This document shows, one piece after another, positions 1 through 7,748 of a stretch of 25,017 nucleotides of DNA. The DNA is from Ferruginibacter sp. GTDB lineage: Bacteria > Bacteroidota > Bacteroidia > Chitinophagales > Chitinophagaceae. The translations under genes were made by a program, and so were the position numbers. The notes beneath the pieces are model-generated. The model had not been told where the DNA came from and made no database searches. It saw only the letters and a list, made by a program, of their open reading frames with translations. The stretch is taken from the NCBI GenBank assembly GCA_018882645.1, contig VERM01000001.1, forward strand, positions 1 to 25,017. The letters are read 5' to 3'. Numbering within the stretch: the stretch's first letter is position 1; every line of letters starts with the position of its first letter.

Positions 1-878
1 CTATAATCCCCCAAAATCTCACTCCGGTCGATCTGCAAAACTATCTTCAGCATGCTATTGCGCCGAGGCCTATTTGTTTTGCCTCTACTGTAGATAAACA
101 AGGAAAAGTGAATCTCAGTCCTTTCAGTTTTTTTAATATGGTTTCGTCCAATCCGCCCATTGTGGTTTTTTCACCCGCAAGAAGAGTACGCAATAACACT
201 ACCAAACACACTTTGGAGAATGTTATGGAAGTTCCTGAAGTAGTAGTCAATATAGTTGACTATGACATGATTCAACAGATGTCTTTAGCCTCCTGTGAAT
301 ATCCGAAGGAAGCGAATGAATTTATAAAATCGGGATTTACTGAAGAAAAAGCCACGCTGGTAAAGCCTCCGATGGTTAAAGAGAGTAAGATAAAATTAGA
401 ATGCAAGGTGAATCAGGTTATCCCTCTTGGAACAGAAGGCGGTGCGGGCAATCTGATTATCGCTGAAGTGATCATGATGCATATTGATGATTCGATTCTC
501 AATACAGAAAATAAAATTGATCAGACCAAACTTGATCTGGTGGCCAGGCTGGGTGGAAATTGGTACACTCGTGCCAACGCTTCTACTATTTTTGAAATAG
601 AAAAGCCAAATACCAAACTGGGCATCGGATTCGATGCACTGCCCTCATCTGTAAAAAACAGTAAACTCCTTAACGGCAATGATCTGGCTCAACTGGCCAA
701 TGTGCATATGATGCCGGAGATTGATCCTTCATTTCACGATGATAAGCTGAAAAATATCATTCAGTATTATTCTATCAATCCGGAAGAAATGGAAAAAGAA
801 CTCCACACCTACGCAAAAGAACTATTGCAGCAAGGTAAGACCGATCAGGCCTGGCAGGTGTTGTTATCTGGAGCATAA
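1..878 (+). CDS. Flavin reductase-like FMN-binding split-barrel protein (5' end cut by window)
   Basis: The reading frame is open from the first codon in phase (base 3) to the TAA at 876-878, so the gene begins outside the window. The 291 visible codons are close to the family's usual length, and probably only a few N-terminal residues are missing. The region reading APRPICFAST, then NLSPFSFFN and PIVVFSPARR, then NTTKHTLEN, is characteristic of the flavin reductase-like (FMN-binding split barrel) family. A GTEGGAGNLI segment follows. Members bind FMN, and some reduce flavin with NAD(P)H for a partner monooxygenase. No partner gene is visible here, so the substrate is unknown. The GTG at 108 could be read as a start, but coding similarity continues upstream of it, so I reject it. 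lysS follows 74 bases later with its own promoter-like box. Confidence 0.85.
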   Translation, partial: IIPQNLTPVDLQNYLQHAIAPRPICFASTVDKQGKVNLSPFSFFNMVSSNPPIVVFSPARRVRNNTTKHTLENVMEVPEVVVNIVDYDMIQQMSLASCEYPKEANEFIKSGFTEEKATLVKPPMVKESKIKLECKVNQVIPLGTEGGAGNLIIAEVIMMHIDDSILNTENKIDQTKLDLVARLGGNWYTRANASTIFEIEKPNTKLGIGFDALPSSVKNSKLLNGNDLAQLANVHMMPEIDPSFHDDKLKNIIQYYSINPEEMEKELHTYAKELLQQGKTDQAWQVLLSGA

Positions 879-917
879 TTTTTCTTACGATTCCCTAATT
901 ACCTGCCGTCATTCAAT

Positions 918-925
918 TAACTTTG
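918..925 (+). promoter_or_regulatory. Bacteroidota -7 box for lysS
   Basis: TAACTTTG matches the Bacteroidota -7 consensus TAnnTTTG exactly and ends 27 bases before the lysS ATG. I see no clear TTG -33 element at the usual distance, so the call rests on the -7 box and its position. Confidence 0.5.
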
Positions 926-952
926 TGACGCAAATTTTATATACTTAACATT

Positions 953-2473
953 ATGAGCACACCACACTTATCTGAACAGGAAATTATCAGAAGAGAGAAA
1001 AAAGCAGAGCTTGAAAAATTGGGAATCGATCCTTATCCCGCAGCGTTATATCCGGTAAATACTACAGCTGAATATATAAAATCACATTATAAAGGAGAAG
1101 AGAATAAAGCTGATTTCGCTGATGTTTGTGTTGCCGGCAGAATCATGAGTATCCGGGATATGGGCAAGGCCAACTTCGCAGTTTTGCAGGACGCCAGCGG
1201 TAAGATTCAGTTCTATATCAGACAGGATGATATTTGTCCGAATGAAGATAAATCTTTGTATCAAAACGTTTGGAAAAAACTGATTGATATCGGTGATTTT
1301 GTAGGGATCAAAGGATTTGTATTTACTACTAAGACCGGAGAAACGTCTATACATATCCGTGAGTTTACTATTCTGAGCAAATCATTGCGACCTTTACCAA
1401 TAGTAAAAGAAAAAGACGGAGAAGCATTTGATGAGGTTACGGACCCTGAATTTCGTTACAGACAGCGATATGCGGATCTGATTGTTAATCCGGGCGTTAA
1501 AGAGGTGTTTGTAAAAAGAACAAAATTCATCAATGCCATTCGTGACTTTCTGAATGAACGCGGGGCGCTGGAGGTGGATACGCCTGTTTTACAGAGTATT
1601 CCCGGGGGTGCGGCGGCGAGGCCTTTTATCACGCATCATAATGCTTTGGATGTTCCGATGTACATGCGTATCGCTAATGAGTTGTATCTGAAGAGATTGA
1701 TTGTAGGCGGTTTTGATTGGGTATATGAATTCAGTCGCAATTTCAGAAATGAGGGAATGGACAGAACACATAATCCGGAATTTACGGTGTTGGAGTTTTA
1801 TGTGGCATACAAAGATTATGAATGGATGATGGATACTACGGAGCAGTTGCTGGAAAGGGCAGCTATTGCCGTAAACGGAAATTCTAGTGTTGTTGTCGGC
1901 GACAAGGAGATCAGCTTCAAAGCGCCTTTCAAAAGAGTAACCATGTTCGATGCGATTAAAGAGCATACAGGGTTTGATATCTCCGGTATGGATGAAGAGG
2001 GTATAAGGGGCGTCTGCCAACAGTTAGGCATACACGCAGATGTCAAATGGGGTAAAGGAAAATTAATTGATGAAATATTTGGAGAGAAATGTGAAGCGCA
2101 TTATATACAACCTACTTTCATTACGGATTACCCGGTGGAAATGAGTCCGCTTACGAAGAAGCATCGCAGTAAAGCCGGACTGGTAGAGCGTTTTGAGCTA
2201 ATGGTCAATGGCAAGGAAATTGCCAACGCATATAGTGAGCTGAATGATCCTATTGAACAAAGGCAACGCTTTGAGGAACAGGTAAAATTAATGGAGCGCG
2301 GTGATGATGAGGCCATGTTCATTGACCACGATTTTTTAAGGGCGCTGGAATACGGCATGCCGCCGACAAGTGGTATTGGTTTTGGTATTGATCGCATTTG
2401 CATGTTGCTGACCAATCAGCACAGCATACAGGATGTGTTGTTCTTCCCGATGATGAGACCGGAAGTTTTTTAG
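953..2473 (+). CDS. lysS: Lysyl-tRNA synthetase, class II
   Basis: Charges tRNA-Lys with lysine using ATP, in the cytoplasm. The protein is 506 residues, a usual length for bacterial class II LysRS. An N-terminal OB-fold anticodon-binding domain covers roughly residues 55-150 (VAGRIMSIRDMGKANFAVLQD). The class II catalytic core follows: a motif 1 region from about residue 186 (RTKFINAIRDFLNERG) with GALEVDTP, motif 2 FRNEGMDRTHNPEFT from residue 264, and motif 3 GIGFGIDR at 474-481. The ATG at 953 gives a normal N-terminus rich in charged residues. The C-terminus ends RPEVF; the 17 bases coding for it are repeated at 2583-2599, beyond a palindromic block. The gene is convergent with the SDR gene downstream. 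Confidence 0.98.
   Translation: MSTPHLSEQEIIRREKKAELEKLGIDPYPAALYPVNTTAEYIKSHYKGEENKADFADVCVAGRIMSIRDMGKANFAVLQDASGKIQFYIRQDDICPNEDKSLYQNVWKKLIDIGDFVGIKGFVFTTKTGETSIHIREFTILSKSLRPLPIVKEKDGEAFDEVTDPEFRYRQRYADLIVNPGVKEVFVKRTKFINAIRDFLNERGALEVDTPVLQSIPGGAAARPFITHHNALDVPMYMRIANELYLKRLIVGGFDWVYEFSRNFRNEGMDRTHNPEFTVLEFYVAYKDYEWMMDTTEQLLERAAIAVNGNSSVVVGDKEISFKAPFKRVTMFDAIKEHTGFDISGMDEEGIRGVCQQLGIHADVKWGKGKLIDEIFGEKCEAHYIQPTFITDYPVEMSPLTKKHRSKAGLVERFELMVNGKEIANAYSELNDPIEQRQRFEEQVKLMERGDDEAMFIDHDFLRALEYGMPPTSGIGFGIDRICMLLTNQHSIQDVLFFPMMRPEVF
2454..2470 (+). repeat. 17-base direct repeat, copy 1 (end of lysS)
   Basis: TGAGACCGGAAGTTTTT occurs here, inside the last codons of lysS, and again without mismatch at 2583-2599. 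The bases after each copy are also alike (TAGGTTAAACTGTT after the first, GGGGTTTAATAGTT after the second), which points to a longer, partly decayed duplication. Confidence 0.9.
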
Positions 2474-2498
2474 GTTAAACTGTTAATTGCCGTCCTCA

Positions 2499-2528
2499 GT
2501 TAGCCCACGGTTTAAACCGTGGGCTAAC
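2499..2528. repeat. Perfect 30-base palindrome (REP-like)
   Basis: The half-site GTTAGCCCACGGTTT is followed directly by its exact reverse complement. It lies between the convergent ends of lysS and the SDR gene. As RNA it would form a strong hairpin, but no T-run follows on either strand, so it is not a canonical intrinsic terminator. The core CCCACGGTT...AACCGTGGG recurs after typA at 19972-19991. Confidence 0.9.
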
Positions 2529-2585
2529 AATAAACCGTGGGCTAACAATAAACCGTGGGCTAGTTTTAAATCGTGGGCTAATTGA
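2514..2585 (+). repeat. Four tandem 18-base units sharing the palindrome's right arm
   Basis: Units start at 2514, 2532, 2550 and 2568. The first two are identical (AAACCGTGGGCTAACAAT). The third changes its last bases and the fourth carries AAATCG in place of AAACCG. The first unit is the right arm of the 30-base palindrome, so any of the four could pair with the single left arm at 2499-2513. Confidence 0.9.
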
Positions 2586-2599
2586 GACCGGAAGTTTTT
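2583..2599 (+). repeat. 17-base direct repeat, copy 2
   Basis: Exact second copy of the lysS-end sequence, 129 bases downstream of the first. Read in the matching frame it gives RPEVFGV then stop, so it may be the ancestral lysS end displaced by the palindromic block. Confidence 0.85.
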
Positions 2600-2614
2600 G
2601 GGGTTTAATAGTTC

Positions 2615-3433
2615 TCACAAAAACAAATCCTCCTGCAAATCTGCGCCGGGCACAACTGAATATTTCGATAAATCTGTTATTCCTTCCGACAAGAGTACTT
2701 CTTCATCAATGAAATGATTTCCGCTGCATGTTACAGAAGGTTTGGAAAGAATATAAAATGAGGCATCGGCAACGATTTCTGGCTTTCTGCTTCTTTTCAT
2801 CAGCTCCTCGCCGCCAAGCAAATTCATAACCGCAGCAGTGGCAATGGTCGTTCGTGGCCACAAGGTATTGGAAGCAATACCATATTCTTTCAGTTCGGCC
2901 GAAAAACCGGATGCCATCATACTCATCGCATATTTACTCACTGTATAAGCCGTATGTTTTGCAAACCATTTCAAATCGAGATTTATTGGAGGTGACAACG
3001 TGAGTATATGCGGATTTACTGATTTTTTTAAATAGGGAATACATGCTTTGGAAACATTGAAAGTGCCCCTTACATTGATGTCAAACATCAGATCGAATTT
3101 TTTCAAGGATGTGTCTTCTGTTGTGGTGAGAGAAATGGCAGATGCATTATTAATCAGAATGTCTATACCTCTGAAGGCCTCAATGGTTTTTTTTACTGCG
3201 TTTTCAATTTGTTCTTCATCACGAATATCACATTGTACCGCCAATGCTTTTCCTCCGGCATCCTCTATTTCTTTTGCAACCGAAAATATGGTGCCACCTA
3301 ATTTGGGATGTTCCTCCACCGATTTGGCAGCTACCACAATTTGAGCTCCTTCTCTCGCAAGCCGCATGGCAATGGCTTTACCGATACCTCTGGATGCACC
3401 GGTAATGAGTACGGTCTTGTTTGTAAACAGCAT
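2615..3433 (-). CDS. Short-chain dehydrogenase/reductase, HSDL2-like
   Basis: A 272-residue NAD(P)-dependent oxidoreductase of the SDR superfamily. The cofactor-binding TGASRGIG is at residues 11-18, NNAS at 95-98, the helix-4 Asn is at 120, the likely catalytic Ser at 147 in LTLSPPINL, and YTVSK supplies Tyr163 and Lys167. The SPPINL...WF..HTAYT stretch resembles hydroxysteroid dehydrogenase-like protein 2 and its bacterial homologues (from memory of the family); the substrate is not known. The sterol-carrier domain found at the C-terminus of animal HSDL2 is absent. It is the last gene of a minus-strand operon, starting 3 bases after the end of the ArsC-like gene. Confidence 0.9.
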   Translation of the reverse strand: MLFTNKTVLITGASRGIGKAIAMRLAREGAQIVVAAKSVEEHPKLGGTIFSVAKEIEDAGGKALAVQCDIRDEEQIENAVKKTIEAFRGIDILINNASAISLTTTEDTSLKKFDLMFDINVRGTFNVSKACIPYLKKSVNPHILTLSPPINLDLKWFAKHTAYTVSKYAMSMMASGFSAELKEYGIASNTLWPRTTIATAAVMNLLGGEELMKRSRKPEIVADASFYILSKPSVTCSGNHFIDEEVLLSEGITDLSKYSVVPGADLQEDLFL

Positions 3434-3436
3434 GTA

Positions 3437-3793
3437 TTATTTTTTAAGCATTGATTGATATAGCTCTTCGTCGTACCCAACAATAATTTTTGAATTGAAT
3501 TCAATCACAGGTCTTTTGATGATACTGTTGTTTTCCAACATCAGTTCGATTGCCAGCTTCTCATTTAGAAAAGTGTCCTTGTATTTTTCAGAAATCAACC
3601 TCCATGTAGTCCCCTTCTTATTGAATAATGCTTCCCATCCTACGAGCTTGCACCAGCTTTTCAGCTGTGAGATATCAGCCGGTTCTTTTTTATAGTTGTG
3701 GAAGGTATATTTTAATTTATGTTGATTGCACCAATCAAATGCTTTCTTTACACTATTGCAGTTGGGTATGCCAAATATTTTAATCTCAATCAT
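3437..3793 (-). CDS. ArsC/Spx-fold protein, YffB-like
   Basis: A 118-residue thioredoxin-fold protein of the arsenate reductase (ArsC)/Spx family. The N-terminus reads IKIFGIPNCNSVKKAFDWC, with a single Cys12 in the position of the ArsC catalytic Cys. The Spx-type CxxC is absent. The KRPVIE segment near the C-terminus is the family's conserved RP loop. The GIPNC...KKA motif is typical of the YffB subgroup, whose role is unclear; a glutathione-dependent thiol reductase has been proposed for YffB. Arsenate reduction should not be assumed, since no arsenic-resistance gene lies nearby. The gene starts 1 base after the aldo/keto reductase stop and ends 3 bases before the SDR start, so the three are almost certainly co-transcribed. 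Confidence 0.88.
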   Translation of the reverse strand: MIEIKIFGIPNCNSVKKAFDWCNQHKLKYTFHNYKKEPADISQLKSWCKLVGWEALFNKKGTTWRLISEKYKDTFLNEKLAIELMLENNSIIKRPVIEFNSKIIVGYDEELYQSMLKK

Positions 3794-3794
3794 A

Positions 3795-4784
3795 TTAATA
3801 ATCGGGTAATACGGGTTTATTTTTCAAGATATCATCTATTTTCTCCATCACTTCAGGAGTAAGTAATGGAAGAGCTTCCAGTGATTTCAGGTTTTCAATC
3901 AGTTGTTGTTTTTTTGTAGCCCCCAAAATCGCAGTGCTCACATTTGGATTTTTGATGCACCATGCAATGCTCAAAGCAGCTGTGCTTATGCCTAATTTTT
4001 TTGCCAGATCTGCAATTTTTTTTACTTTTTTTATTTTGTCTTCTCCCACCCATCTGTCTCTGAGCCAGTCGAAACCCTGCAATGCAAAGCGACTGCCTTT
4101 TGGAATGCCATCATTGTATTTTCCACTCAACAAACCCGATGCCAGCGGGCTCCAGATGGTTGTTCCAAGGCCTACTGTTCTGAAAACATCGAGATATTCT
4201 TTTTCGAGTTTCTCTCTTTCAAACATATTATACTGCGGCTGTTCAACCACCGGACCAATCAATCTGTATTGTGCAGCCACGCGATGAGCTTCCATGATTT
4301 CAACGCCACTCCATTCACTGGTACCCCAATAGAGAATTTTTCCTTGCTGAATCAGGTGATTCATAGCCCATACTGTTTCTTCAATGGGAGTATTTTTATC
4401 GGGTCTGTGACAGAAATATAAATCAAGGTAATCTACCTGTAAACGTTGAAGCGCTTCATTACATGCTTCTATCACATGCTTTCTGCTAAGTCCTGTTTGA
4501 TTGGGTTTGTTTTCTTTTCCTCTCCAACCCCAGAAAACTTTAGAGGAAACTACAAATGATGTTCGATCCCATTTTTTCTTCTTGATGACTCGGCCCATCA
4601 TTTTCTCACTTTCTCCCAATGCATATATTTCAGCATTGTCAAAGAAGTTCACGCCTTTGTCATAAGCGAAACTCATCAATTCTTCTGCTGTTTTATCATT
4701 GATTTGTTTGCTGAAGCTTACCCAGCTTCCAAAAGAAAGCGTACTTACTTGTAGGCCAGATTTTCCCAAGCGACGATATTCCAT
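3795..4784 (-). CDS. Aldo/keto reductase, Kv-beta (AKR6)-like
   Basis: A 329-residue NADPH-dependent aldo/keto reductase with a (beta/alpha)8 barrel. The tetrad reads Asp49 and Tyr54 (FFDNAEIYALGESE), Lys82 (VVSSKVFWG) and His126 (FCHRPD). The stretches RPDKNTPIEETVWAM, YWGTSEWS, EQPQYNMFERE and the SPLASGLLSGKYNDGIP segment resemble the voltage-gated K+ channel beta-subunit type of AKR; bacterial members are generally soluble oxidoreductases. I chose the ATG at 4784, which gives MEYRRLGKSGL, the normal family N-terminus. The in-frame ATG at 4826 adds 14 residues with no family similarity. First gene of the AKR / ArsC-like / SDR operon, which together suggests reductive detoxification of carbonyls, an inference only. 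Confidence 0.92.
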   Translation of the reverse strand: MEYRRLGKSGLQVSTLSFGSWVSFSKQINDKTAEELMSFAYDKGVNFFDNAEIYALGESEKMMGRVIKKKKWDRTSFVVSSKVFWGWRGKENKPNQTGLSRKHVIEACNEALQRLQVDYLDLYFCHRPDKNTPIEETVWAMNHLIQQGKILYWGTSEWSGVEIMEAHRVAAQYRLIGPVVEQPQYNMFEREKLEKEYLDVFRTVGLGTTIWSPLASGLLSGKYNDGIPKGSRFALQGFDWLRDRWVGEDKIKKVKKIADLAKKLGISTAALSIAWCIKNPNVSTAILGATKKQQLIENLKSLEALPLLTPEVMEKIDDILKNKPVLPDY

Positions 4785-4808
4785 TTTATTATTTTTTAGA
4801 TGAGTATA

Positions 4809-4816
4809 TAAAGTTA
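4809..4816 (-). promoter_or_regulatory. Candidate -7 box for the AKR operon
   Basis: The minus strand reads TAACTTTA, 7 of 8 positions of TAnnTTTG, 24 bases upstream of the AKR ATG. The -33 element is only TTT at the right distance. Confidence 0.35.
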
Positions 4817-4826
4817 GTAAAACCAA

Positions 4827-4912
4827 TTAACCGTTTAAAGGTTTAATTGTTTAATGGTCTAAATGTTGTATGCAACAATAACTAACCCTTAAACTACTAG
4901 GCCTTTCAACCA
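4827..4912. repeat. Imperfect inverted repeat of 8-base-phased GTTTAA units
   Basis: Hexamers start exactly 8 bases apart: GTTTAA at 4833, 4841 and 4849, then GTCTAA at 4857 and GTTGTA at 4865. The right arm carries complements such as CAAC (4873), TTAAAC (4889) and TTCAAC (4905). With a 2-base slip the arms pair over much of their length around a TATG loop. It lies between lptC's end and the AKR promoter region. Confidence 0.65.
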
Positions 4913-5488
4913 CTACTGTGGGAATTGCGCAGCCGGAACGCTGACTCTTCCTAATGGTTTCAGGATATGCCAGTTTTTAAAATCCTGGCTCGATTCCATT
5001 CCTTTCCCATCAATGATTTCAGTCTTTGTTCGGATTCGAACAGGCTTATCTGTGTAGAACTCAGTCCCTGTTTTATTTCTATCCCAGTGCAACTCCTGGC
5101 AATACAGGGTGTCTCCTTTGAGAATATTTATGATGGTAATACTATCTTTTAAAAAAACAACACTGGAGTTCTGGTTGTATTTTCCATACCTGGCAAAAAG
5201 TTTACTTTCTATTTTACCTGAATCGTTGTAGAAATCAGCAGTAAGCGTTTTTGGGAATTCTATATAGGGAACAGCTTCCTGAACATTGTACATTAAAGGA
5301 CTTTTCAGTATGGTCTTGGTGTTGCCAGCAATGGTATAATTGACAACTACGTCTTTTGCTTCCTCTGTTCCAGTCTTTCTTATTTTAACTTCTTTTTTTT
5401 TGGAAACATCTGCATCACAACCCAATAAAAAAATACAAGCCCCCGTAAGGAAGCTGAAAATTCTATTATGTATCTGCTTAAAATGCAT
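4913..5488 (-). CDS. lptC: LPS export protein LptC-like lipoprotein
   Basis: A 191-residue protein resembling LptC, the bitopic component that takes lipopolysaccharide from the LptBFG transporter and passes it along the periplasmic bridge. Starting at the ATG at 5488, residues about 8-23 form a hydrophobic segment ending in the lipobox LLGC with Cys24, so it is probably a lipoprotein. The rest is a beta-rich domain with the LptC-type stretches FYNDSGKIESKLFARYGKY and HWDRNKTGTEFYTDKPVRI. An ATG at 5539 would add 17 residues and overlap the upstream gene by 28 bases; the lipobox spacing argues for 5488. It is the third gene of the coaX / barrel / lptC run, 23 bases after the barrel gene. Confidence 0.85.
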   Translation of the reverse strand: MHFKQIHNRIFSFLTGACIFLLGCDADVSKKKEVKIRKTGTEEAKDVVVNYTIAGNTKTILKSPLMYNVQEAVPYIEFPKTLTADFYNDSGKIESKLFARYGKYNQNSSVVFLKDSITIINILKGDTLYCQELHWDRNKTGTEFYTDKPVRIRTKTEIIDGKGMESSQDFKNWHILKPLGRVSVPAAQFPQ

Positions 5489-5511
5489 CTGTAATGAATT
5501 CAGAGATCTGC

Positions 5512-6921
5512 CTAATCGTAGCTTCTCTTTTGAAACCACCGCGCGTTCATTGATATGCCAAAACTGAATCGCACAAAATTTTCTCTTAACCCTAAGGATT
5601 GCTTGTTGCCTCTTCCGCCAATTTCAACGGTGGTATTTAAACATACGAATTCTCCACGGGTTTGTATATATCTTGGCGTGGTTAACGGCAGACTAAGTCC
5701 CATTGTTGCCGCGTAGTTATATCTGGTATTGTTGATTTTGATGTAATCAGATCCGTAATATAATCCCGCCCTGTATTTTACGTAACTCCAGTATTTATTT
5801 GTTGCAGCAGTATTGGGGTTGGCCGGATAAAATTCAACGCCGGCTCTGGCTGTCCAGTTGCTTGCAGTATATTCCCTTTCGTTGTAGTAGCGATAATCAT
5901 TCCAGTTGCTCCATTCATAGTCGGCTCCGATAAGCCAATGTCTGTTATTGGACTGATAAGTGAAACCGACTCCGTAGGTAGAAGGAAGTGTTACAATTCC
6001 TTTTGCGTCCTTTTTTGCAAATACGCTATCAATGCCGAAAGTACCGCCATTTCCATCAAAGCCATATGTTTCATTGATGCTGTTTTGATAAGCGGTAAGA
6101 TTATGTTGAAAATTTGAATAGGCGCCCAGTCTGAGGTTTCCCGCATTTTTTAAATGCATCTCATACTGAAGGCCGGCATTTAGAAAAAAACCTCCGTATC
6201 TGCTTTTTGATTGATAGTTTGATTTGTAATACGGAATGGTATCATTTATCAGGGATGTTTTACTGCTATAATCTCTGTTTCCAAATGTATATCCGCTGCT
6301 CAATCCGATATTGAGTTCATTTTTATTTGAGCCCTTGCCAATAATTTTAAACCCGGTGCTTACATTGACCTGATTCATTCCGCCGGAACCTTCATACATT
6401 GTATTGATGCTGTCAACACCCGGAATTCTACTGTTTTGTTCAATTTTATAATTGATGCGGTTAAGCGGTCTAAGCCCAAAGCTAAGTCCCCATTGCATTC
6501 CTCTTCTTTCCATTTTATTCGTGGCTATTGGAAATCCCACCTGGAGATAGGACTGAATGACATTGGTTGCTCTGAATTTATCAAAATTGGTATTGCTTCT
6601 CAGGGTTCTTACATCTACTTCGCCACCTAAATCGAAAATGGTGTTTGAAAAATTTTTAGTGTGGGATAGATCACCCAAAGAGGCGGGATTGTTAAGATTA
6701 AGGTTAAAAGGAGATCCAACAAGTCCAAAATCTGAGTATCCGGCAGAAATTCCGCCCATGGCTCTTGTGGCAATATTTTGATTGGGAAGGATGTCGCCTA
6801 CGCCATATCTTGAATAGGGCGAATTTTCCTGTGCAAATATTCCTTTATGTATTAACAGGCAAGAAAAAAACAGAAATACATTTTTGCCCAAACCCTCAGC
6901 TATTGATTTCACTAAGTACAT
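5512..6921 (-). CDS. Outer-membrane beta-barrel protein of unknown function
   Basis: About 469 residues with an N-terminal signal peptide (hydrophobic VFLFFSCLLI, probable cleavage after IFA before QENSPYSRYGVGD). The mature protein alternates aromatic and polar residues in strand-like segments and ends FVRFSFGISMNARWF, as expected for an outer-membrane barrel. The opening ENSPYSRYGVGD...RAMGGISAGY is a pattern I associate with Bacteroidota barrels related to the FadL/PorV type, but I cannot name the family. The start is uncertain. The ATG at 6921 overlaps the coaX end by 26 bases; a TTG at 6891, just past the coaX stop, would give a shorter and more typical signal peptide. An ATG at 6999 overlaps coaX by 104 bases and is unlikely. 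Its position between coaX and lptC suggests envelope biogenesis. Confidence 0.8.
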   Translation of the reverse strand: MYLVKSIAEGLGKNVFLFFSCLLIHKGIFAQENSPYSRYGVGDILPNQNIATRAMGGISAGYSDFGLVGSPFNLNLNNPASLGDLSHTKNFSNTIFDLGGEVDVRTLRSNTNFDKFRATNVIQSYLQVGFPIATNKMERRGMQWGLSFGLRPLNRINYKIEQNSRIPGVDSINTMYEGSGGMNQVNVSTGFKIIGKGSNKNELNIGLSSGYTFGNRDYSSKTSLINDTIPYYKSNYQSKSRYGGFFLNAGLQYEMHLKNAGNLRLGAYSNFQHNLTAYQNSINETYGFDGNGGTFGIDSVFAKKDAKGIVTLPSTYGVGFTYQSNNRHWLIGADYEWSNWNDYRYYNEREYTASNWTARAGVEFYPANPNTAATNKYWSYVKYRAGLYYGSDYIKINNTRYNYAATMGLSLPLTTPRYIQTRGEFVCLNTTVEIGGRGNKQSLGLRENFVRFSFGISMNARWFQKRSYD

Positions 6922-7621
6922 ACAATCCTTTAAATAATAAATTAGCGTCGGCAAATATCCTGTTTTTAAGTTGACTGGCAAAATGCAACGCATTGCCACC
7001 GGTTAAGATGGCATTAAAATTGCCGAATTTTTCACTATATCTGTTTATAAACCCTTCTATTTCTCCGCAAATGCCGTGAATGACTCCGGATTGCAGGTTG
7101 GTAGGGGTATTGTATCCTATCAAAGGAAAATTCCAGTCAGCACCAGTCAAGGGTAATTTTGCGGTAAATTCATGCATGGCACGAAATCTCATATCCATTC
7201 CAGGGGAAATTGCTCCACCCAAAAAACTCCCACGCTGATCCACAAAGTTGTATGTGATACAGCTGCCCATGCCGATGACGAGATTATTTTTTCCTGGGTA
7301 TATATCCACTGCCGCAGCCATCAACGCGAGTCTGTCCGGGCCTATAGTATCTGGTTTGCTGACAGGGATGCTGAAATTTTTTTTACTCTTGTCTGATAAT
7401 TTATGGAATTGAGTTTTGTTGCTCAGGATATTTTCTATTTCAGGATCATGATTTATGACCGAAGACAAAATACTTTTTGAAGGATTATAGTGGTCAATCA
7501 ATGAGAGAATGGCTTCCCTGGAATTTTCTTTGACGGGAATCTCCTCACGTAGTGTCTGACCATAAAAAACAGCAGCTTTCAGTCTGGTATTTCCAAAATC
7601 GAGGCAAAGGGTCTTCATCAT
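6896..7621 (-). CDS. coaX: Type III pantothenate kinase
   Basis: A 241-residue ASKHA-fold kinase catalysing the first step of coenzyme A synthesis, pantothenate to 4'-phosphopantothenate. Visible motifs are the N-terminal phosphate loop LDFGNTRLK (Asp8), GPDR at 94-97, the GMGSCITYN segment at 117-125, GGAISPG, and ILTGGNA near the C-terminus. Length is normal. In the third motif, well-studied family members read DxGT, with an Asp thought to be the catalytic base. Here that position is Gly117, Thr is Ser120, and the later Asp is Asn125. Whether this is a lineage variant or loss of activity needs an alignment. Two Met codons start the protein (7621 and 7618). The gene overlaps the barrel gene downstream. 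Confidence 0.85.
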   Translation of the reverse strand: MMKTLCLDFGNTRLKAAVFYGQTLREEIPVKENSREAILSLIDHYNPSKSILSSVINHDPEIENILSNKTQFHKLSDKSKKNFSIPVSKPDTIGPDRLALMAAAVDIYPGKNNLVIGMGSCITYNFVDQRGSFLGGAISPGMDMRFRAMHEFTAKLPLTGADWNFPLIGYNTPTNLQSGVIHGICGEIEGFINRYSEKFGNFNAILTGGNALHFASQLKNRIFADANLLFKGLYVLSEINS

Positions 7622-7658
7622 GTTGAATATTTAATCTTCCAGTACATATTTGTTCACA

Positions 7659-7687
7659 TAAAAATACAATAATATGCATGAGTTCAA
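7659..7687 (-). promoter_or_regulatory. Candidate promoter for coaX
   Basis: On the minus strand, TTG (7687-7685), an 18-base spacer and TATTTTTA (7666-7659) form a partial match to TTTG-N19-TAnnTTTG. It lies 37 bases upstream of the coaX ATG, in the space divergent from the small membrane-protein gene. Confidence 0.35.
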
Positions 7688-7748
7688 TTGTTTATTGTAT
7701 AGTTTGGTTCACGCTTAATCAAATGGAGAATATTTGAATATAAAATTT

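Noticed and set aside
2499..2528. Classical intrinsic terminator between lysS and the SDR gene
   Set aside because: The hairpin would be strong, but no T-run follows on either strand. Part of a repeat family is the better explanation, though it may still affect transcript ends.
2514..2585. Possible CRISPR array
   Set aside because: The 18-base units are directly adjacent with no unique spacers, are only four in number, and derive from a palindrome arm; no cas gene is present.
3437..3793. Arsenate reductase or Spx regulator
   Set aside because: There is no CxxC as in Spx and no arsenic genes nearby; the GIPNC...KKA pattern fits the YffB subgroup better.
6922..6999. Longer N-terminus of the outer-membrane barrel protein
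   Set aside because: It would overlap coaX by 104 bases and place the signal peptide far from the N-terminus.
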